A stretch of DNA of 64,000 bases from Schistocephalus solidus (Eukaryota > Platyhelminthes > Cestoda > Diphyllobothriidea > Diphyllobothriidae), in NCBI GenBank assembly GCA_017591395.1, contig WEDG01001007.1, forward strand, positions 248,001 through 312,000, written 5' to 3'. A program made the translations under genes and the position numbers. Of this stretch, positions 23,590 through 35,450 are shown one piece after another (the stretch's first letter is position 1; each line of letters starts with the position of its first letter). The notes under the pieces were generated by a model. It was given only the letters and a program-made list of their open reading frames with translations, was not told the DNA's origin and did not search any database.

Positions 23590-25156
23590 TTAATGACCTA
23601 ATTTCAATTGGCAAGTTATTCCAAAGAAAACTATACCTAGAAGCAAAAAAAGAGAGCGTTTACAAGTGGAGGATGCAGGTGGAGGTATAAGTAATGCAGA
23701 ATTTCTTAGGTTGTAAGGAAGACTAACGGGGGTAATGATAGGAAGTTTGGGGAGAGTTGAGCTATTATTTAGTCGGAAAAGGAGACAAAAGCCTGCTTCA
23801 AGTCTCCTGACCCATAGAAATTTTAGCTTCATTAGCTGGCATCTTGTTGAGTAGGAAGTAGTTAAAAGAGTCGGATATAGGAGTTTTTTTGTGAAATGTC
23901 TTTGGACATTTTCAATTTTTGAACGGCTAGATTCGTTCATTAAACCGAAGAAAGGACAGCAAAATTCAAGAATCGGAAGTACAATCATACGATAAAGTCT
24001 TAATTTGATTTCAGGGAGGTAGAAATTATAAGAAATAAAGCCGCAAATCTGAGCAGCTTTGGCCGTAATTCTATCGGCATGAGGCGAAAGATCTAATTTA
24101 TTGGTGTAGCTTAAGCCCAAGTCCTTGATGGAGGAACATTCAGTCATAGGGCAACCTTCAAAAATAAGAGGTTGCGGCAGCCTTACAGACCCAAAACTCA
24201 TGTAGCGACACTTAGTAGGTGAGAACTCCATTAGCCATGTGGAGCTCCAGTCCGAAAGAACGTCTAAGTCTGAGTAAATTTGTTTTAGGCACCGTTCGGT
24301 TGTAGAGTTAGAGAAGGAATACACGCATTTGAGGTCATCAGCATAAATAAAAGATTGAGAATGTTTAACTATCGATGAAATATCATTTATATACAGTAAG
24401 AACAACAAAGGACATAATACGGTACCTCGAAGGACACCACTAACAAAAAAGGTAGCACTTGAGTATGAGGAACCTACTAAAACTTTTTGTTTTTGATCAT
24501 TAAGGTATGATCTAATAAAGTCAATAAGGGGACTACGAAATCCTATAGCTTCTAGTTTAGCTAGAAGTCGTCTATGAGGAACTTTATCGAATGCCTTACT
24601 AAGATCAAAATAGATAACAACTACAGATAGATGATCATTACGAAGAGAGGTTAGTAGATTTAGAAAAGACATGTGGCAGGTTTCACAAGAGCGGTCCGGT
24701 TAGAAGCCGTGTTGGGAAAAAGTTGATAATTTGATTGCTTAAGCAAAAATCGGTGATTTGTTTTGCAATAAGTTTTTCGAAGAGTTTAGCAAGAGAGGGC
24801 GTTTTATGAACACCGCGATAGTTATGAATGTCCGAGCGGGAACCAGATTTAAAAACTGGTATTATAATAGAAGTTTTCCAATAATCGGGGAAGAAACCAT
24901 TTTCGAGAAATACTGAGAATAACTTGCTAAGTAAAGGTGGAAAATCCCTTAACTGTTTAATAAGTGAGTTTGGAATGTTATCAGTTCCAACTGAATGTGA
25001 ATTTTTTAGGTGAGCTATTTCTTTTTGAATACATGAAGGCGAGAAATTAATAGTTGTTAGAAGCGAATTTGAAAGCAGAGGAATTGTGGGAGTGGGGCTA
25101 GATTCAGTGGTAAAGTTGTTGGCAAAAAACGAATTTAACAATTCAGCTTTGCCCAA
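23590..25156 (-). pseudogene. CR1-like reverse transcriptase with intact YADD, one frameshift
   Basis: Two overlapping frames: 25156-24683 (FFANNFTTESSPTPT, WKTSIIIPVFKSGSRSDIHNY, RGVHKTPSLAKLFEKL) and 24672-23590 (VVIYFDLSKAFDKVPHRRLL, LYINDISSIVKHSQ, FIYADDLKCVYSF at residues 108-120, then thumb and tail). The catalytic YADD is intact, unlike in element 1. A frameshift near 24680-24720 interrupts the GFxxxRSCE block, and no other stop breaks the RT core. This is the better-preserved RT of the two copies. Confidence 0.9.
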
Positions 25157-25587
25157 ATCGTCTGTAACAAATTTTTTGTTACAGTCGAGTAAGGGCAGAG
25201 TTACATTCAGACGCTTAGCCGATGACCGAACATGGAAGATTTGAGCAACAGATTTGGATGAATTGGCATCATTTAGTGCCCGGGACTCCCTATGCTTATC
25301 TCTTGCGAGCCTAATTTTAGATGCTTATTCAAATATTTGTGCAATCCTTACGTCAACTGACAAAGAGCTTTTAGATGAATCTTTAAGCTGTTTTCGTAAT
25401 TTTTTAAGTCTGTTCTGGAGAAAATGCGGAACAGTAGAAGAAGCTGTATTTGAACTAAAAATCTTAAACGGGATAAAAGGCCTGGATTTTTTTCTGTGAG
25501 GCTCTGCAATAGCTCACGGAAAAAGTTTGGATCGTTAATTGAGAATATGCTTTGCCAATCTAGAGTGCTTACGAAATTATTTATTGT

Positions 25588-26330
25588 TCAAGGGTTTATG
25601 TTAGCAAAGTCGAGGTTATTGCATTTAACCTCAGGCTTCCGAAGAAGGGGGACTAAAAAACAACAGTGAATTAATGCGTGATCACTTGTGAAAAGATCAT
25701 GATGGAAATTCATAAAGAGAGGGTGGACATCGTTTGTAAAAATTAAATCTAAAATGTTGTCATTTCTAGTAACTGATTTGACCAGTTGGGACATGTTTAA
25801 AAAGTTAACAGTATCGACAAATTTCTGATGTTTAGGTGGAGAGGAATTTTCCTGCCAGTCAATATCTGGCAGATTGAAATCGCCTACGATTATTTTGATA
25901 TCAAATTGAGTGTCTGCAACTTTTTCAAATAGTTCACAGAGCTCGATTTCATTGGCAGAATAACACGGAGGATTATAGACACAGCCAATTATCGCTTTTG
26001 TATTGTGCGGGAGGATGACTAAAGCAAAGCATACATTTCCAGAAAAGGACGAAATGCTCAGCTGAAAAGGGAAATGTACAAAGGATGACTTAATATAAAG
26101 GAGGCAACCGCCGCCACGTTTTTCAGCGCGGGCTTGTCGGTACAAATTGAAAGTATCTATAGCAAGCGTTGAGTCAGAAATAAGAGAGTGAGCCCAGGAT
26201 TCAGTGATGCACAGCACATCTGGATCAAGCTCAAAGGCTACTGTTCTAAGCTCAGCCATCTTATTTACAACTGATCTCGCATTGAGTGAAACTAAACTGA
26301 GCGTATTCCTGAGCTGCAGGTTACGCTCAA
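25588..26330 (-). pseudogene. CR1-like endonuclease, open
   Basis: Open across the domain: VSLNARSVVNKMAELRTVAF, DVLCITESWAHSLIS, KRGGGCLLYIKSSF, IGCVYNPPCYS, IIVGDFNLPDIDWQEN, SQLVKSVTRNDNILDLIFTN and LFTSDHALIHC. All APE-endonuclease boxes are present (N of NARS, E of ESW, DxN of GDFN, D-H of SDH), so this copy may have been active recently. It is separated from the RT by about 430 bp of linker with frameshifts. Confidence 0.9.
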
Positions 26331-26639
26331 CAGTTTTTATAAAAAAGGAAAATTTGGTGGAGGAGAAGAAAACTGGAAAGAAGAAACGAAAGGTGGGAAA
26401 CAAAATCGCTCTGGTCTACAATTTGTCAAAATGTTATTGTTAAGAGAACTGAGATTATTGTACAACGGCATATTTGGATGAAAACCTTGGAAGGGAAGGC
26501 TATATTGTGGCGTTTGAAAGATAGGGGGTGGTATAGAAATGAGATTTTGACGGAAGTAAGCATAAATTTGCGGAAAACGTGCATTTGAAAAAGGAATACG
26601 TGATTTCAAAGAACTGGTAACATAATTAGCAGCGTTAAT

Positions 26640-27489
26640 TATTTGGGGATTTCGGACACACTTTGGGTTGGGAAAGATGCTAACGTTAGCGTTCGCAGCT
26701 GTCGTAGATGCTGAGGGGTTAGCAGGTTTCCCATTGGTAATGACATTGCTGATTTTAATGCCTGGATTAGCCAATGATTCAGATTTACTGGGAGTTTTCT
26801 AAGGGTTAGTAGATTTTGCAGCTTTAGCAGGCATGGTTTGCTTGGGATGAGAAAGAAGTGTTTTGACACAATTCCACTCAAACCAGGAACAAGGTTAACG
26901 GGTGAAGATTCAGCTAGAATCAAAATTCCTGTCGATCCGCAAGGCCGTGGGCGTGCATTAGCTACAGGACAAACCTCTGAGATAACTTTTGGTATTGAAG
27001 GTGTAGACCCAGGCTTCTTGTTTGCTAAGGAGGGTGAAACCCGATGTTCCATTGGGGTTTTATCCCTACAGATAAACAACTTATTTGTTTCAAATATTGA
27101 GCTGAGTGCTCATGTTTAGAGAAAATAAGGTCAACTTCAATTGCTGAAAAAAGTTTGATCAGAATAGGCGGGTTTTTACTACGGGAAGACAACCTTTTAG
27201 CTTCAGCGACTTTAAAGTTAAAGCCGCACGAGTAAAGGAAATGAAATGCAACGTCCAGGGGGATTTTACTGTTGGGAACGTTTTTTAAAAGAAAATTGAA
27301 ACTCCTTTTATGTCGGTCAATTGACTCAGTACTGACCATGTTTATAAAAGGCTCTAGTTTCACGCATTGTTGAGAAGTGAGTGAAGACAACTTTCCCTCA
27401 AAAATGGTACCAAGGATCGTGAAGAGAGAACCATATTTAGACATAAACGTATTAAAGTTTTCCAGGGCGTCAAGGTCTAATTTCTTCAT
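26640..27489 (-). pseudogene. CR1-like ORF1 protein, frameshifted
   Basis: Starts at an ATG at 27489 (MKKLDLDALENFN). The conserved block DRHKRSFNFLLKNVP ... PLDVAFHFLYSCGFNF ... EAKRLSSRSKN ... ILIKLFSAIEVDLIF matches element 1 closely. A frameshift near 27050 moves the reading into FICRDKTPMEHR, then a Pro/Ser/Asn-rich tail. Function inferred as RNA binding for the LINE ribonucleoprotein. Confidence 0.7.
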
Positions 27490-27529
27490 GTTTAAGGTGT
27501 TTGCTCTAGTGGAAGTTTAACGCGAAGAG

Positions 27530-28070
27530 GATGTTTGCGTCTAAGCACTGACTGGGGTTTCATATTGATTTTTAAAATATAAGTCGATAATACGAGAGAA
27601 AAATTGTCACTAGTGACGTTTTACGGAATAAAATATGTAATATATGAAAAATGTGTTTTAAGCAAGGCACTGCAAGCAAATATCTGCAAGGTCACGAGTT
27701 TAAACTGAAAATAGAATTAGCGAAGAGGCTATGTAGGATGAAAAATTATATCAACTGGTATACCAGTTAATGCAAATTATTCTTCGCTGGCGATAAAGTA
27801 AACTTACAAATTTTCAACTTTATTTCTAGAATTAAACTTTAGATTCTGTCCTTTTGACGTAAATCTGCGAGAACTTTAATGAGGCTATGTAGGGTGAAAA
27901 AGTTTAATAAACTGTATATTTCTCCTTTTTGCAATTGCAATAACTGCAAGTTTGTACAGCTGAAAATTAGGTAGAATTACAATAAATTGTCAATAATTAA
28001 GCTAATATTTTCAACAGGAAACGAAAAAAATAAGTTGAAAATTTGAGAATTCACTTATCTTCAAACCGCC
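27530..28070 (-). repeat. 5' UTR subrepeats of element 2
   Basis: The motif GAGGCTATGTAGG(A/G)TGAAAAA occurs at about 27727 and 27881, about 155 bp apart, and a related GGAGGCTATGTCAGGTGAATAA lies in the element 1 5' UTR near 19680. The repeated unit fits the tandem promoter subunits found at the 5' ends of some LINEs; that role is inference. Confidence 0.5.
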
Positions 28071-29390
28071 TTCGACCTTGACCTTGACCTTTTGACCATA
28101 GCAAATCCATGTCTTTTCATAGTTTCTTGATCGATGATGAATGGACATCATCAGATCACTCAGTTGGTAGTCTGAGGTAGACATTAGTAAAAAATGCTTA
28201 CTGATAAGTGAACGACGTTGAAGGTCATACTGGTGTTATCGCAGGCATAGATCGGCCAGGCATATTCTCATCATTAATAGGCCTAAAAATAAAAATTATG
28301 TCAAAGGTTCTCACTGCAATATCGATGGTGGAATCGGCCAGCCAGCCAGTCTCCGTTCTGGCTCTATTAACCGGCTAATCAAATCCTCCTCATCTTCGGA
28401 CGACGAAGTTAGTTGGCGTTGATATCTATATATAAATAGATGAAAACGATTTAAAACTTACTTCCTTCTGTTACCCCTCCCTAGTACATTTGGCTCCGAG
28501 GTGGAGAGGTCATCCATTTCCTCAGCCTTCGTTTCCAACTTTCGCCTTTTCGAGGCTGACGTTTTCTTTCAGAATCCTAACTGAGTACACTTTGGTACCG
28601 TTAGGTGGCTGCAAATTATTCTGCAGCAAGTACTCGCGTTGCTTTGGGTTTTTTTGGTCCTATGACGGAGTGTTCATTGACAAACAAAGCTTTGGCCACA
28701 GCGGCCACGCTTTTGTCATTGACAAATTCTATAACGCAGTACTTCTACAAACATCACACATGAGTTAAAAGCGAATCAAAATGCATTAAAATCTTATTCA
28801 AACGTGTATATGGAAAATTTTAATAAATACAAGTTAAAACGTTTGAAAGCAGTCATTGGTTTTGGAACGTGTGCAACAAGGGAATGAAAATAAAGTGATC
28901 ATCAATGTTAAAAGCAACATTTTTACATATAATGTCAGAAAGGGTTGCAGTCAAAGGACTAGTTGCCAAAGTTGAGGCTTTAAACATGAAAAGGCTTGAA
29001 GAAGAAATGGATGTTTTAAAAAAGTCACAGCAGTCAACAAACGGACGGTACTGTATTTCGTTAGCGGTAATAGATGTCAGAACGCACGGTCTGCCACTGA
29101 TCAGTACCACGTTGTCTGGCACGTCCGTCGACAGCACGTAGCCGTTGTGGCAGATGGCAGGTGAGCTGCGAGGTAGCTGTAAATATCACGGTACACCCTC
29201 ATCGTCATCCAACAGCAGGGGCATGATGGCAACTCAGGCATACGTCTTTCTGAAAATCGCCTGTATACCTGTGCAGCTACGTTTGTTGAACCCTTAATCG
29301 AATTACGAATGATTTGTAAAAAGGATTCAAAAGGAAAGGCAGAACAATTATCCAACACTCCAAACCGACTCACATCTTCATGTAGATGAA
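28071..29390. other. Non-coding or heavily decayed DNA
   Basis: Begins with a short GACCTT run at about 28074-28096. The part from 28850 to 29390 may be decayed downstream coding of the - strand frame at 29391-29939, but no motif supports it. Confidence 0.35.
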
Positions 29391-29939
29391 CTAAACAATG
29401 AATATTATATACAATCTCCAGATCACTGTACAATATAGCGAAATCAGAAACAACTGGATGCCCATTTCGGGAATTTTAGTTTCTCGGCGGTGGTTTAACT
29501 CCTCCAGTAAACCACGCCCAAGGCCCATATGGACATAGCTCCCGTTCTTCAGGACCTTGTTAATGCAAGAACGTGGAGTACACAATAACGTCCTTGAATC
29601 CTTCGGAACCTCAGGGTGGTAAGGACGGAGCATATCCAACAAAGCTTTCATGGTTGCAAGCGGCATGTTCGTCTTCTGGCAGACGTCCTGCAAATCAGCT
29701 ACAAAACAACTGCCACGTAATTCGCTTGATTCTTCCCTGACCCCTACTGATTCTGGATTCCAACACAGAATAACGTTGTCTGAAAACCTACCATTTGAAA
29801 CCTCGGGAAAGAGTTCGGGCATTTGAGGCTCCGATGAGGGGTATGACGCTAACGACGAAGATGGTAATGGATCATGTGCAACTTCGCTAGCAGCACGATA
29901 CGCCTGCATAGCACGCAATACCCTCATTACACTGTGCAC
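29391..29939 (-). CDS. Uncharacterised transposon-like protein fragment, 182 aa
   Basis: One of the longer undamaged frames outside the LINEs, with an ATG start (MHSVMRVLRAMQ). The middle part, FVADLQDVCQKTNMPLATMK followed by ALLDMLRPYHPEVPKDSRTLL and then YVHMGLGRGLLEEL, resembles the N-terminal region of repetitive invertebrate proteins linked to an uncharacterised transposon class (pattern: short helix, LLxxLxPyHPxLPxDxRTLLxTPr, then sxGxYxHxGLxxgL). That resemblance is from memory and was not checked. After residue 150 the sequence turns hydrophobic, possibly read-through into unrelated DNA or an intron. It lies just upstream of the first recognised unkempt exon on the opposite strand. 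I would not assign a function. Confidence 0.45.
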   Translation of the reverse strand: MHSVMRVLRAMQAYRAASEVAHDPLPSSSLASYPSSEPQMPELFPEVSNGRFSDNVILCWNPESVGVREESSELRGSCFVADLQDVCQKTNMPLATMKALLDMLRPYHPEVPKDSRTLLCTPRSCINKVLKNGSYVHMGLGRGLLEELNHRRETKIPEMGIQLFLISLYCTVIWRLYIIFIV

Positions 29940-30911
29940 CTCTTTATTCCGTAATATTTACGCTTCATGGTTACTGTGCACGGACAAAAGAACACAATGT
30001 ATAAATGATATGAGGGCATATATAAGATTTAGTAAGCTACCAAATTAACCGTTAATATTTTACATTTACCTAGAGCATACGTAACTAGAAATGAAATTTA
30101 AAAGGCAAAAGGTGGCTAATTATCTTATAAAACATCTCCAGGCCTCTAGATTACCTATCTTAGTATCAGCAGCTCTGAGAAAAACAGGTCAGTCGTACAA
30201 GTAACACGGCAGGCCAGCACGCGCTTAGTAGACAAATGGCGTCTAAATGGCTGACTTAAATAAACCATCCAAAATCAGTTCATCAAAGTACCCTTTAATT
30301 AGGCTTAAACAGTATTTTATCTTATAAATATTACCTATATGGGTTTAAATTCAAAAATTAACACCTCTTCCAGTCTTTACAAGAAGCCAAACCATATTTT
30401 ACAAATGACCTGAAATTCGATTTTGATTGGCCCCTTTCTGGCCCCGTCTGGCCCCCTCTCAACCGCCTCTACTGGCGAGGCCATGTGCTGGTAGGGGAAC
30501 GATTCTGTTCATCAGCCCAATTCTTTTCTGTTAGACGGCCTGGGCAGCTTAAATGTCTATTTCCATAAAATAAAACATTGCTCTAATAGCTGTCGGCATT
30601 CATCCGAAAAAGCATTTTAATTCACCAGAGATAATGAACACCATGACCTTTAGTAACTTGGCCTTAATTCCTCCCGTTAGTTTCATAATTTAACCGTCGT
30701 ATTTGATTGGAAGTGGTCGACGTTCATATTGAAACTTATGCGCATGGCTTCGGAGTCAGTTTGCGAACTAATGACGGCGATTCATGATAATGGTAATTAG
30801 CCCTGGCAGCTTACACCTTCAAAAAACCAGCAGGCAACCACCTAAAGGAATGGAGCGCTCTAGACATTTAAAGTAGATTTTTTATTCACTGGGACCAGTT
30901 TTATGATTTAG
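29940..30911. other. Sequence upstream of the first recognised unkempt exon
   Basis: Contains a C-rich segment (GGCCCCGTCTGGCCCCCTCT region, about 30440-30462) related to one at 22043-22070. No exon could be established. The coding sequence at 30912 starts in phase 2, so at least one more 5' exon must exist, here or beyond the LINEs. Confidence 0.4.
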
Positions 30912-31121
30912 GTATCTAAATGAATTCCGCACTTCGCAGTGTCCTCTTTTCTTGGAGCAGCAGTGTCAAAATCATAGGCCCTACACATGCTTTTATTGGC
31001 ATTTCCCCAACCAGAGACGTCGTCGTCCTGTGAAACGAGAAGACGGCACCTTCAACTATAATCCCGACGTTTACTGTGATAAATACGATGAAAACGCCGG
31101 AACTTGTCCTGATGGCGATGC
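30912..31121 (+). CDS. UNK: unkempt exon: CCCH finger 1 and start of finger 2
   Basis: Follows acceptor TTTATGATTTAG, begins with one base completing a codon, then YLNEFRTSQCPLF. Finger 1 is C-x7-C-x7-C-x3-H (QCPLFLEQQC ... RPYTCFYWHF). It is followed by the UNK signature NQRRRRPVKREDGTFNYNPD and YCDKYDENAGTCPDGDA, the first two cysteines of finger 2. The donor is GC|GTAAGT, splitting the Ala codon (phase 2). Human UNK has the near-identical order EFRTEQCPLF, RPYTCFHWHF, NQRRRR, DGTFNYSPDVYC. The short exon and strong match leave little doubt. Confidence 0.93.
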
Positions 31122-31614
31122 GTAAGTCGTATTTTCTGCCTATTTTGAAGACCATAAAAGTGTGATGTGATGGAATTTTGCAATTTGTCTTTGTTCTTTC
31201 TTTGTTCTTTGTTCTTTATTCACACGCAGGAGCGGTATAAGTCGATTCTAACTCAGACTAAATGACTGCTTCACAAAAAAACTACCGTTTAATTTGAAAG
31301 TATTGCTCATACCATTAACGAATTCACTCATTGAGTTCTCTTGAAATTAGTTTTTATTAGTGTAAAAAGCGTTACATTTTGCTTACACGGTGATTTAGCT
31401 ATTTTTGACGCTTGGTTAGATGAGTCCCTGGTTAGGTCCATATTTTCAATCACTCCTTGATTAAAAAATGTCATTAAGATCGAGAGCTGACTCATATTTC
31501 GTTTATTACACCGAATTTATGCCCGTTTTAAAATAGGGAAATCAGTTTATGGGAATGATTTCAGTCTATTTATTGAATTCACCTAACCTCTTCAACCTTT
31601 CAACGTTTCTTTAG
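31122..31614 (+). other. unkempt intron 1 (phase 2, 493 bp)
   Basis: GTAAGT at the 5' end and TTTCTTTAG at the 3' end. It contains a (TTTGTTC)n-like run at about 31187-31220. It interrupts finger 2 between its second and third zinc ligands. Confidence 0.9.
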
Positions 31615-31883
31615 TTGTCCTTACGCTCATCGCAACGCAGGTGATACCGAAAGACGTTATCACCCCCGATATTTCAAGACGGGCAACTGTATCTATGAAA
31701 CTACAGAAACGGGGGCATGTGTTAAAAATGGACTTCATTGCGCCTTCGCCCATGGTCCAGATGACTTGAGATTGCCTGTGTATGATATCCGTGAAATCCA
31801 AGACTCCTCATCCAAGGTTACCGTTAACCTACCAGCTAGCTTAGAAAAGGAGCGCGTCTTAAGTGAAGACCCCAAATGGAATG
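31615..31883 (+). CDS. UNK: unkempt exon: finger 2 end, finger 3
   Basis: The first base completes Ala, then CPYAHR closes finger 2 (C-x9-C-x5-C-x3-H overall). Next come NAGDTERRYHPRYFKTGN and finger 3 (NCIYETTETGAC, VKNGLHCAFAHG; C-x9-C-x6-C-x3-H), then PDDLRLPVYDIREIQ, a block almost identical to human UNK (GPHDLRSPVYDIRELQ). A less conserved Ser/Val linker leads to VLSEDPKWN. The donor AATG|GTAAGT leaves one base (phase 1). Confidence 0.95.
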
Positions 31884-34800
31884 GTAAGTCAGCTCTAGAT
31901 ATTATCATGCTTACATATTTTTGTGTCAAGTTTGCATATTCGATGTGGATGTTGGTTTACGCACCTATATTCCCGGTTTTAATAACTTCTTGTTGCCAAA
32001 ACGCCAACCTGTGGACAGTGCTCTTTACTCCTCGTTATTTATGGTTACTTACCAAGTAAATTTTTCAATAGTTAAGCTCTTCATTTCTGGTCTTTGTAGT
32101 AAGCTAAAACCTAATTGAAGTGACAGTCTTATTAACCTATCACTCCTGGTTCCCTGTTAAAATTCGTCGGTTTTTAATGTCTGTTAAAAGACGTGTTTCT
32201 TCATTCTTCCTAGTTTTGGAATGCTGGAGGACACCTCTATATTTGTTCACTTTCTATCTGACTAATTTAATGCAGTTTGCGGATTTCGGACAATGCGATT
32301 CTTTTAAAACTTTCATACTTATTATTCCGCTTGCCACAGTGATAAGGCAGATACGCAAATAAGGCACGTAGAACATGTAAGACCTAAATCTGAATGATAA
32401 CACCTGTCGACTTCATCGCTTTACCATAAGTCTCTTTCCCTGTTTCAATTCCATGCTTTCTGAAACTCAGAAGTTTGCCTCGGCCTTTTTCTCCCAACAA
32501 ACTACCTTCCGTTTTGTAATAGGATTTTCGCAAAAATTCCGAATTCATTTTCAATTAGCTTCAATACTGACTGTTCTTTCGAAAATTTTCCGAGTCAGCT
32601 GGCTTTGAATTCCAGGCTGAGAGAGTACTATTGAGGCTTATTGGATGCGGTCTCTACGGACAGAATGGTCTGATCTGGACTGTGCTTTACTCCTATTAAT
32701 AATGCTGAATCTTGTTTTATTTTCTTTTCTATTGCACAATTATTGATGTCGATTTGAAGTTTATCTGACAGATAACTGTAGTCGGCAACTGATTTCCAAT
32801 TTTGATATCTCAAATGGTAAACGCCTCTTTCGTGCACTGTAAACGTCCGTAGACGTGAAATCTGGGCTGTGAGTGTTCTAAGTGATGAAGCTAGTATAAT
32901 AACATTAGCAGCACGGAAGTCCCCAACCCGCCTCTCCTAGGCAATATTTGACGCGTCCACGAACAGGCTTTTAATCTGCGTGTCCTCAGCCCACATTTGG
33001 ACGCCTTTGTAATGCTGAACTGCTGCCTAAGCTTGGAAATAAAGTACAGCCGCGATGGCGAATATATAGGTCTAATACACCGATTAGTTTTGATGACTAC
33101 CCGCATTTAAGCATAATTGACAATATTTTTATTTGTTCGCAAATTTCAGATGTCTATGTTCTAATACTAGAGAGCACTGTTGCGACTGAAGTTAGTCATC
33201 TTCTAGAATCCAGCCAAATAAAATTGAAATTATGGGGAATAAAACACCGGTGCCGCAAGGTTAAATTGACTGAACGGAGGCAACCGAAAACTTTCGGTCA
33301 GTTGAGTGTCAGGCAATGCTTACCTTACTAACTTGTTGCGGTTACGACCATTTCTGATCTAACTAGCCTCGATAATGTCACGGATTGTGCCTTTCTGGGT
33401 GTGATGATCCTTCGCAGCAGACCTAGACAGCCCATTGCGTTCTCTTTGCCAACGACGGACGCCGAACATCGAAGATCCAAGATCAACTTCCATGTCCTGA
33501 CCAACTGAAGTTGTTCTTATTCCGTTTAGGCAATTCAACTTTGCGGCGCCGTTGTTTTTTATTCCCCGTAATTTCATTTTTATTCGGCTGGAATCTAGAA
33601 AAGGACTAAGTTCAGTTGCATAAATGCTCTCTAGCATGAAAAAAAGTACAGAGAAGTACAAATAGTAGTAATGCGTACTTTGGCTATATCTCAGCTGCCT
33701 GCAACGAAAGCGTCTTGATTCTTAAACTTCATATGTCTGTCATATTCAGTCCCACTTTCGGTAACCAGTAGGCTAAAATTCCGAACGACATGAAGCGATC
33801 TCAAATCGATAGATACGTGCATGTAAATGTAACGCAGTACATATTCTCTTCTTGCCTCAGATAGCCGATAGAATGCCCAAACTTCGCATGTTTGTTTTCT
33901 TACTGTCACACTGCTGCCGGAACGCTAGATCCTCAGCTTTTCATCTTCAACAAATGATTAGTGTCAGTTTGCTATTTCCAAGCTCAACTCCAACCCTTTC
34001 AAATAAAGATTACCGAAAATTGTTAAGAGTTAGATAGCCGTTGCTGATTCAAACTACGTTCAAGAAGACCAGTAATCACTAGATGGTTGTTGTCATCATT
34101 ATCCACCTATCAACCAGAATCTATATTCAGAACAAAGTGGATTATATTGCAGCTAGACGCTGACATGGTCGATTTCCTGAACAAAAGAGCCCTCTTCAAT
34201 CGTCATTCTTAAGTTAGGTGCCTCTGAAATCCTCATAAAATTCGTGACGTTGCGGTCATCCGCTTCTACAATAGACAATGGGAAGCGTAAAACCCTTAAA
34301 TTTCAATAAGTCACCTAATAAATTGGACCTTTAGGCAGATTTTTTGTCTCCTTTGGAAAAAGAATAAGAGTGCGCTAGTTCTTCCATGTTCCTTGACAAT
34401 TAAAGATTTCACTGGCATTAAACATCCACAATGTCTTTTTAGGTGATAATACCTGCTTCAAGTTTCATTATCCATTTTTTCCCACAAATATGCTAGTGAG
34501 TTAGTTCGAATTGCTCACTTTAATTTTGCACTCACGTGAACACTTCCGAAATGACTGCCGCCCACGCATCAATGGCCCTGTTTTTGGCCAGCAACCAAAG
34601 CCGTCGCCTCGCTGGATTTCACACTGAGGCTCCTCGGTCTCTCAACCCATGTATCGCCTAAAACTGCTTAGAGAAAGCTCAACTGGTTGGTATTATATAC
34701 CATCCTCTGACCTTCTAAAAGCGTGCGACCTGATGCCAAGAGGTAAAAAAAAACATTCAACATAGCGTATTCCGCTTAAAGTTTCGCTTTAAATCCCCAT

Positions 34801-35450
34801 CGGATATCATCAGAAAGCACCGCTATTGGAAGGGTAAGAATATAAATATGCAGTGTGTTTCCTACTTCGTTAGCCATATTCACTTGGATTTAAATACTTT
34901 AAAATCCACACCCCCTTGTTAAGTAGATCTGCACAATGGTAGATAAGCATTCACCGACTGACTGACCAGACTGACGTGCCGTCAGGCGCTAGATTTGCTT
35001 TTCCAAATGAATAACTTATTCAGGCAGTGCATTGTTCTTTTCCATCCTGCCTTTTTGGTGCATCGATCAGTATATTCCTATTCTTCTTGCCTTGGAACCT
35101 ATAAAACGTATCCTGCGATTTCATCTATGCTCCCTCTATCCCTTTGCTGGAAGATAGGTTCCCTCAAAATTTAAAGTAAGCGCAACGCGCATACTGATTG
35201 GAGCATATTCCTTCTCAACGTTAGCTGTTGAAGGACGGTTAATATCTTGCAACGTGTTTACTTATTGAATGCTTTTCTTCACGGATTTCCATCTAAAACG
35301 ACAGTGATCTCTCAACTCTTACGAAAGCGATTGAAAAGAGCGCTACTTCAGTATTCCTCTTCTACCCACCAGATTATTTCTGTCAGCTGCAAAACTTTAG
35401 AAGTTTTAGTCTCGCATTAGCCAAACGACGGCTCCTAGTTCTCTGTCACA
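31884..35450. other. unkempt intron 2, 5' part: unrecognised DNA
   Basis: 3.5 kb without a recognisable repeat copy or exon. Several open frames of 60-100 codons on both strands (for example 33359-33661, -) show no family motif. Confidence 0.5.

Larger units (their letters stand above)
21270..28070 (-). mobile_element. CR1-like LINE (element 2), interrupted by a 1.4 kb insertion
   Basis: Same family and orientation as element 1: 5' UTR 28070-27490, ORF1 27489-26640, endonuclease 26330-25588, RT 25156-23590, 3' region 23589-21270. The 3' region is split: the part matching 14655-14780 of element 1 lies at 23020-23140 and the part matching 14330-14580 lies at 21290-21548, with unrelated DNA between them. 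A (ATTGA)n run sits at 21430-21453, absent from element 1. Edges are estimated by comparison of the two copies. Confidence 0.8.

Noticed and set aside
30055..30082. Possible upstream unkempt exon ending CATAC|GTAACT, which would join in phase to give HTYLNEF
   Set aside because: The phase and the HT-Y-L-EF resemblance are tempting, but the upstream frame is short, AT-rich, has no Met start and no further UNK similarity.
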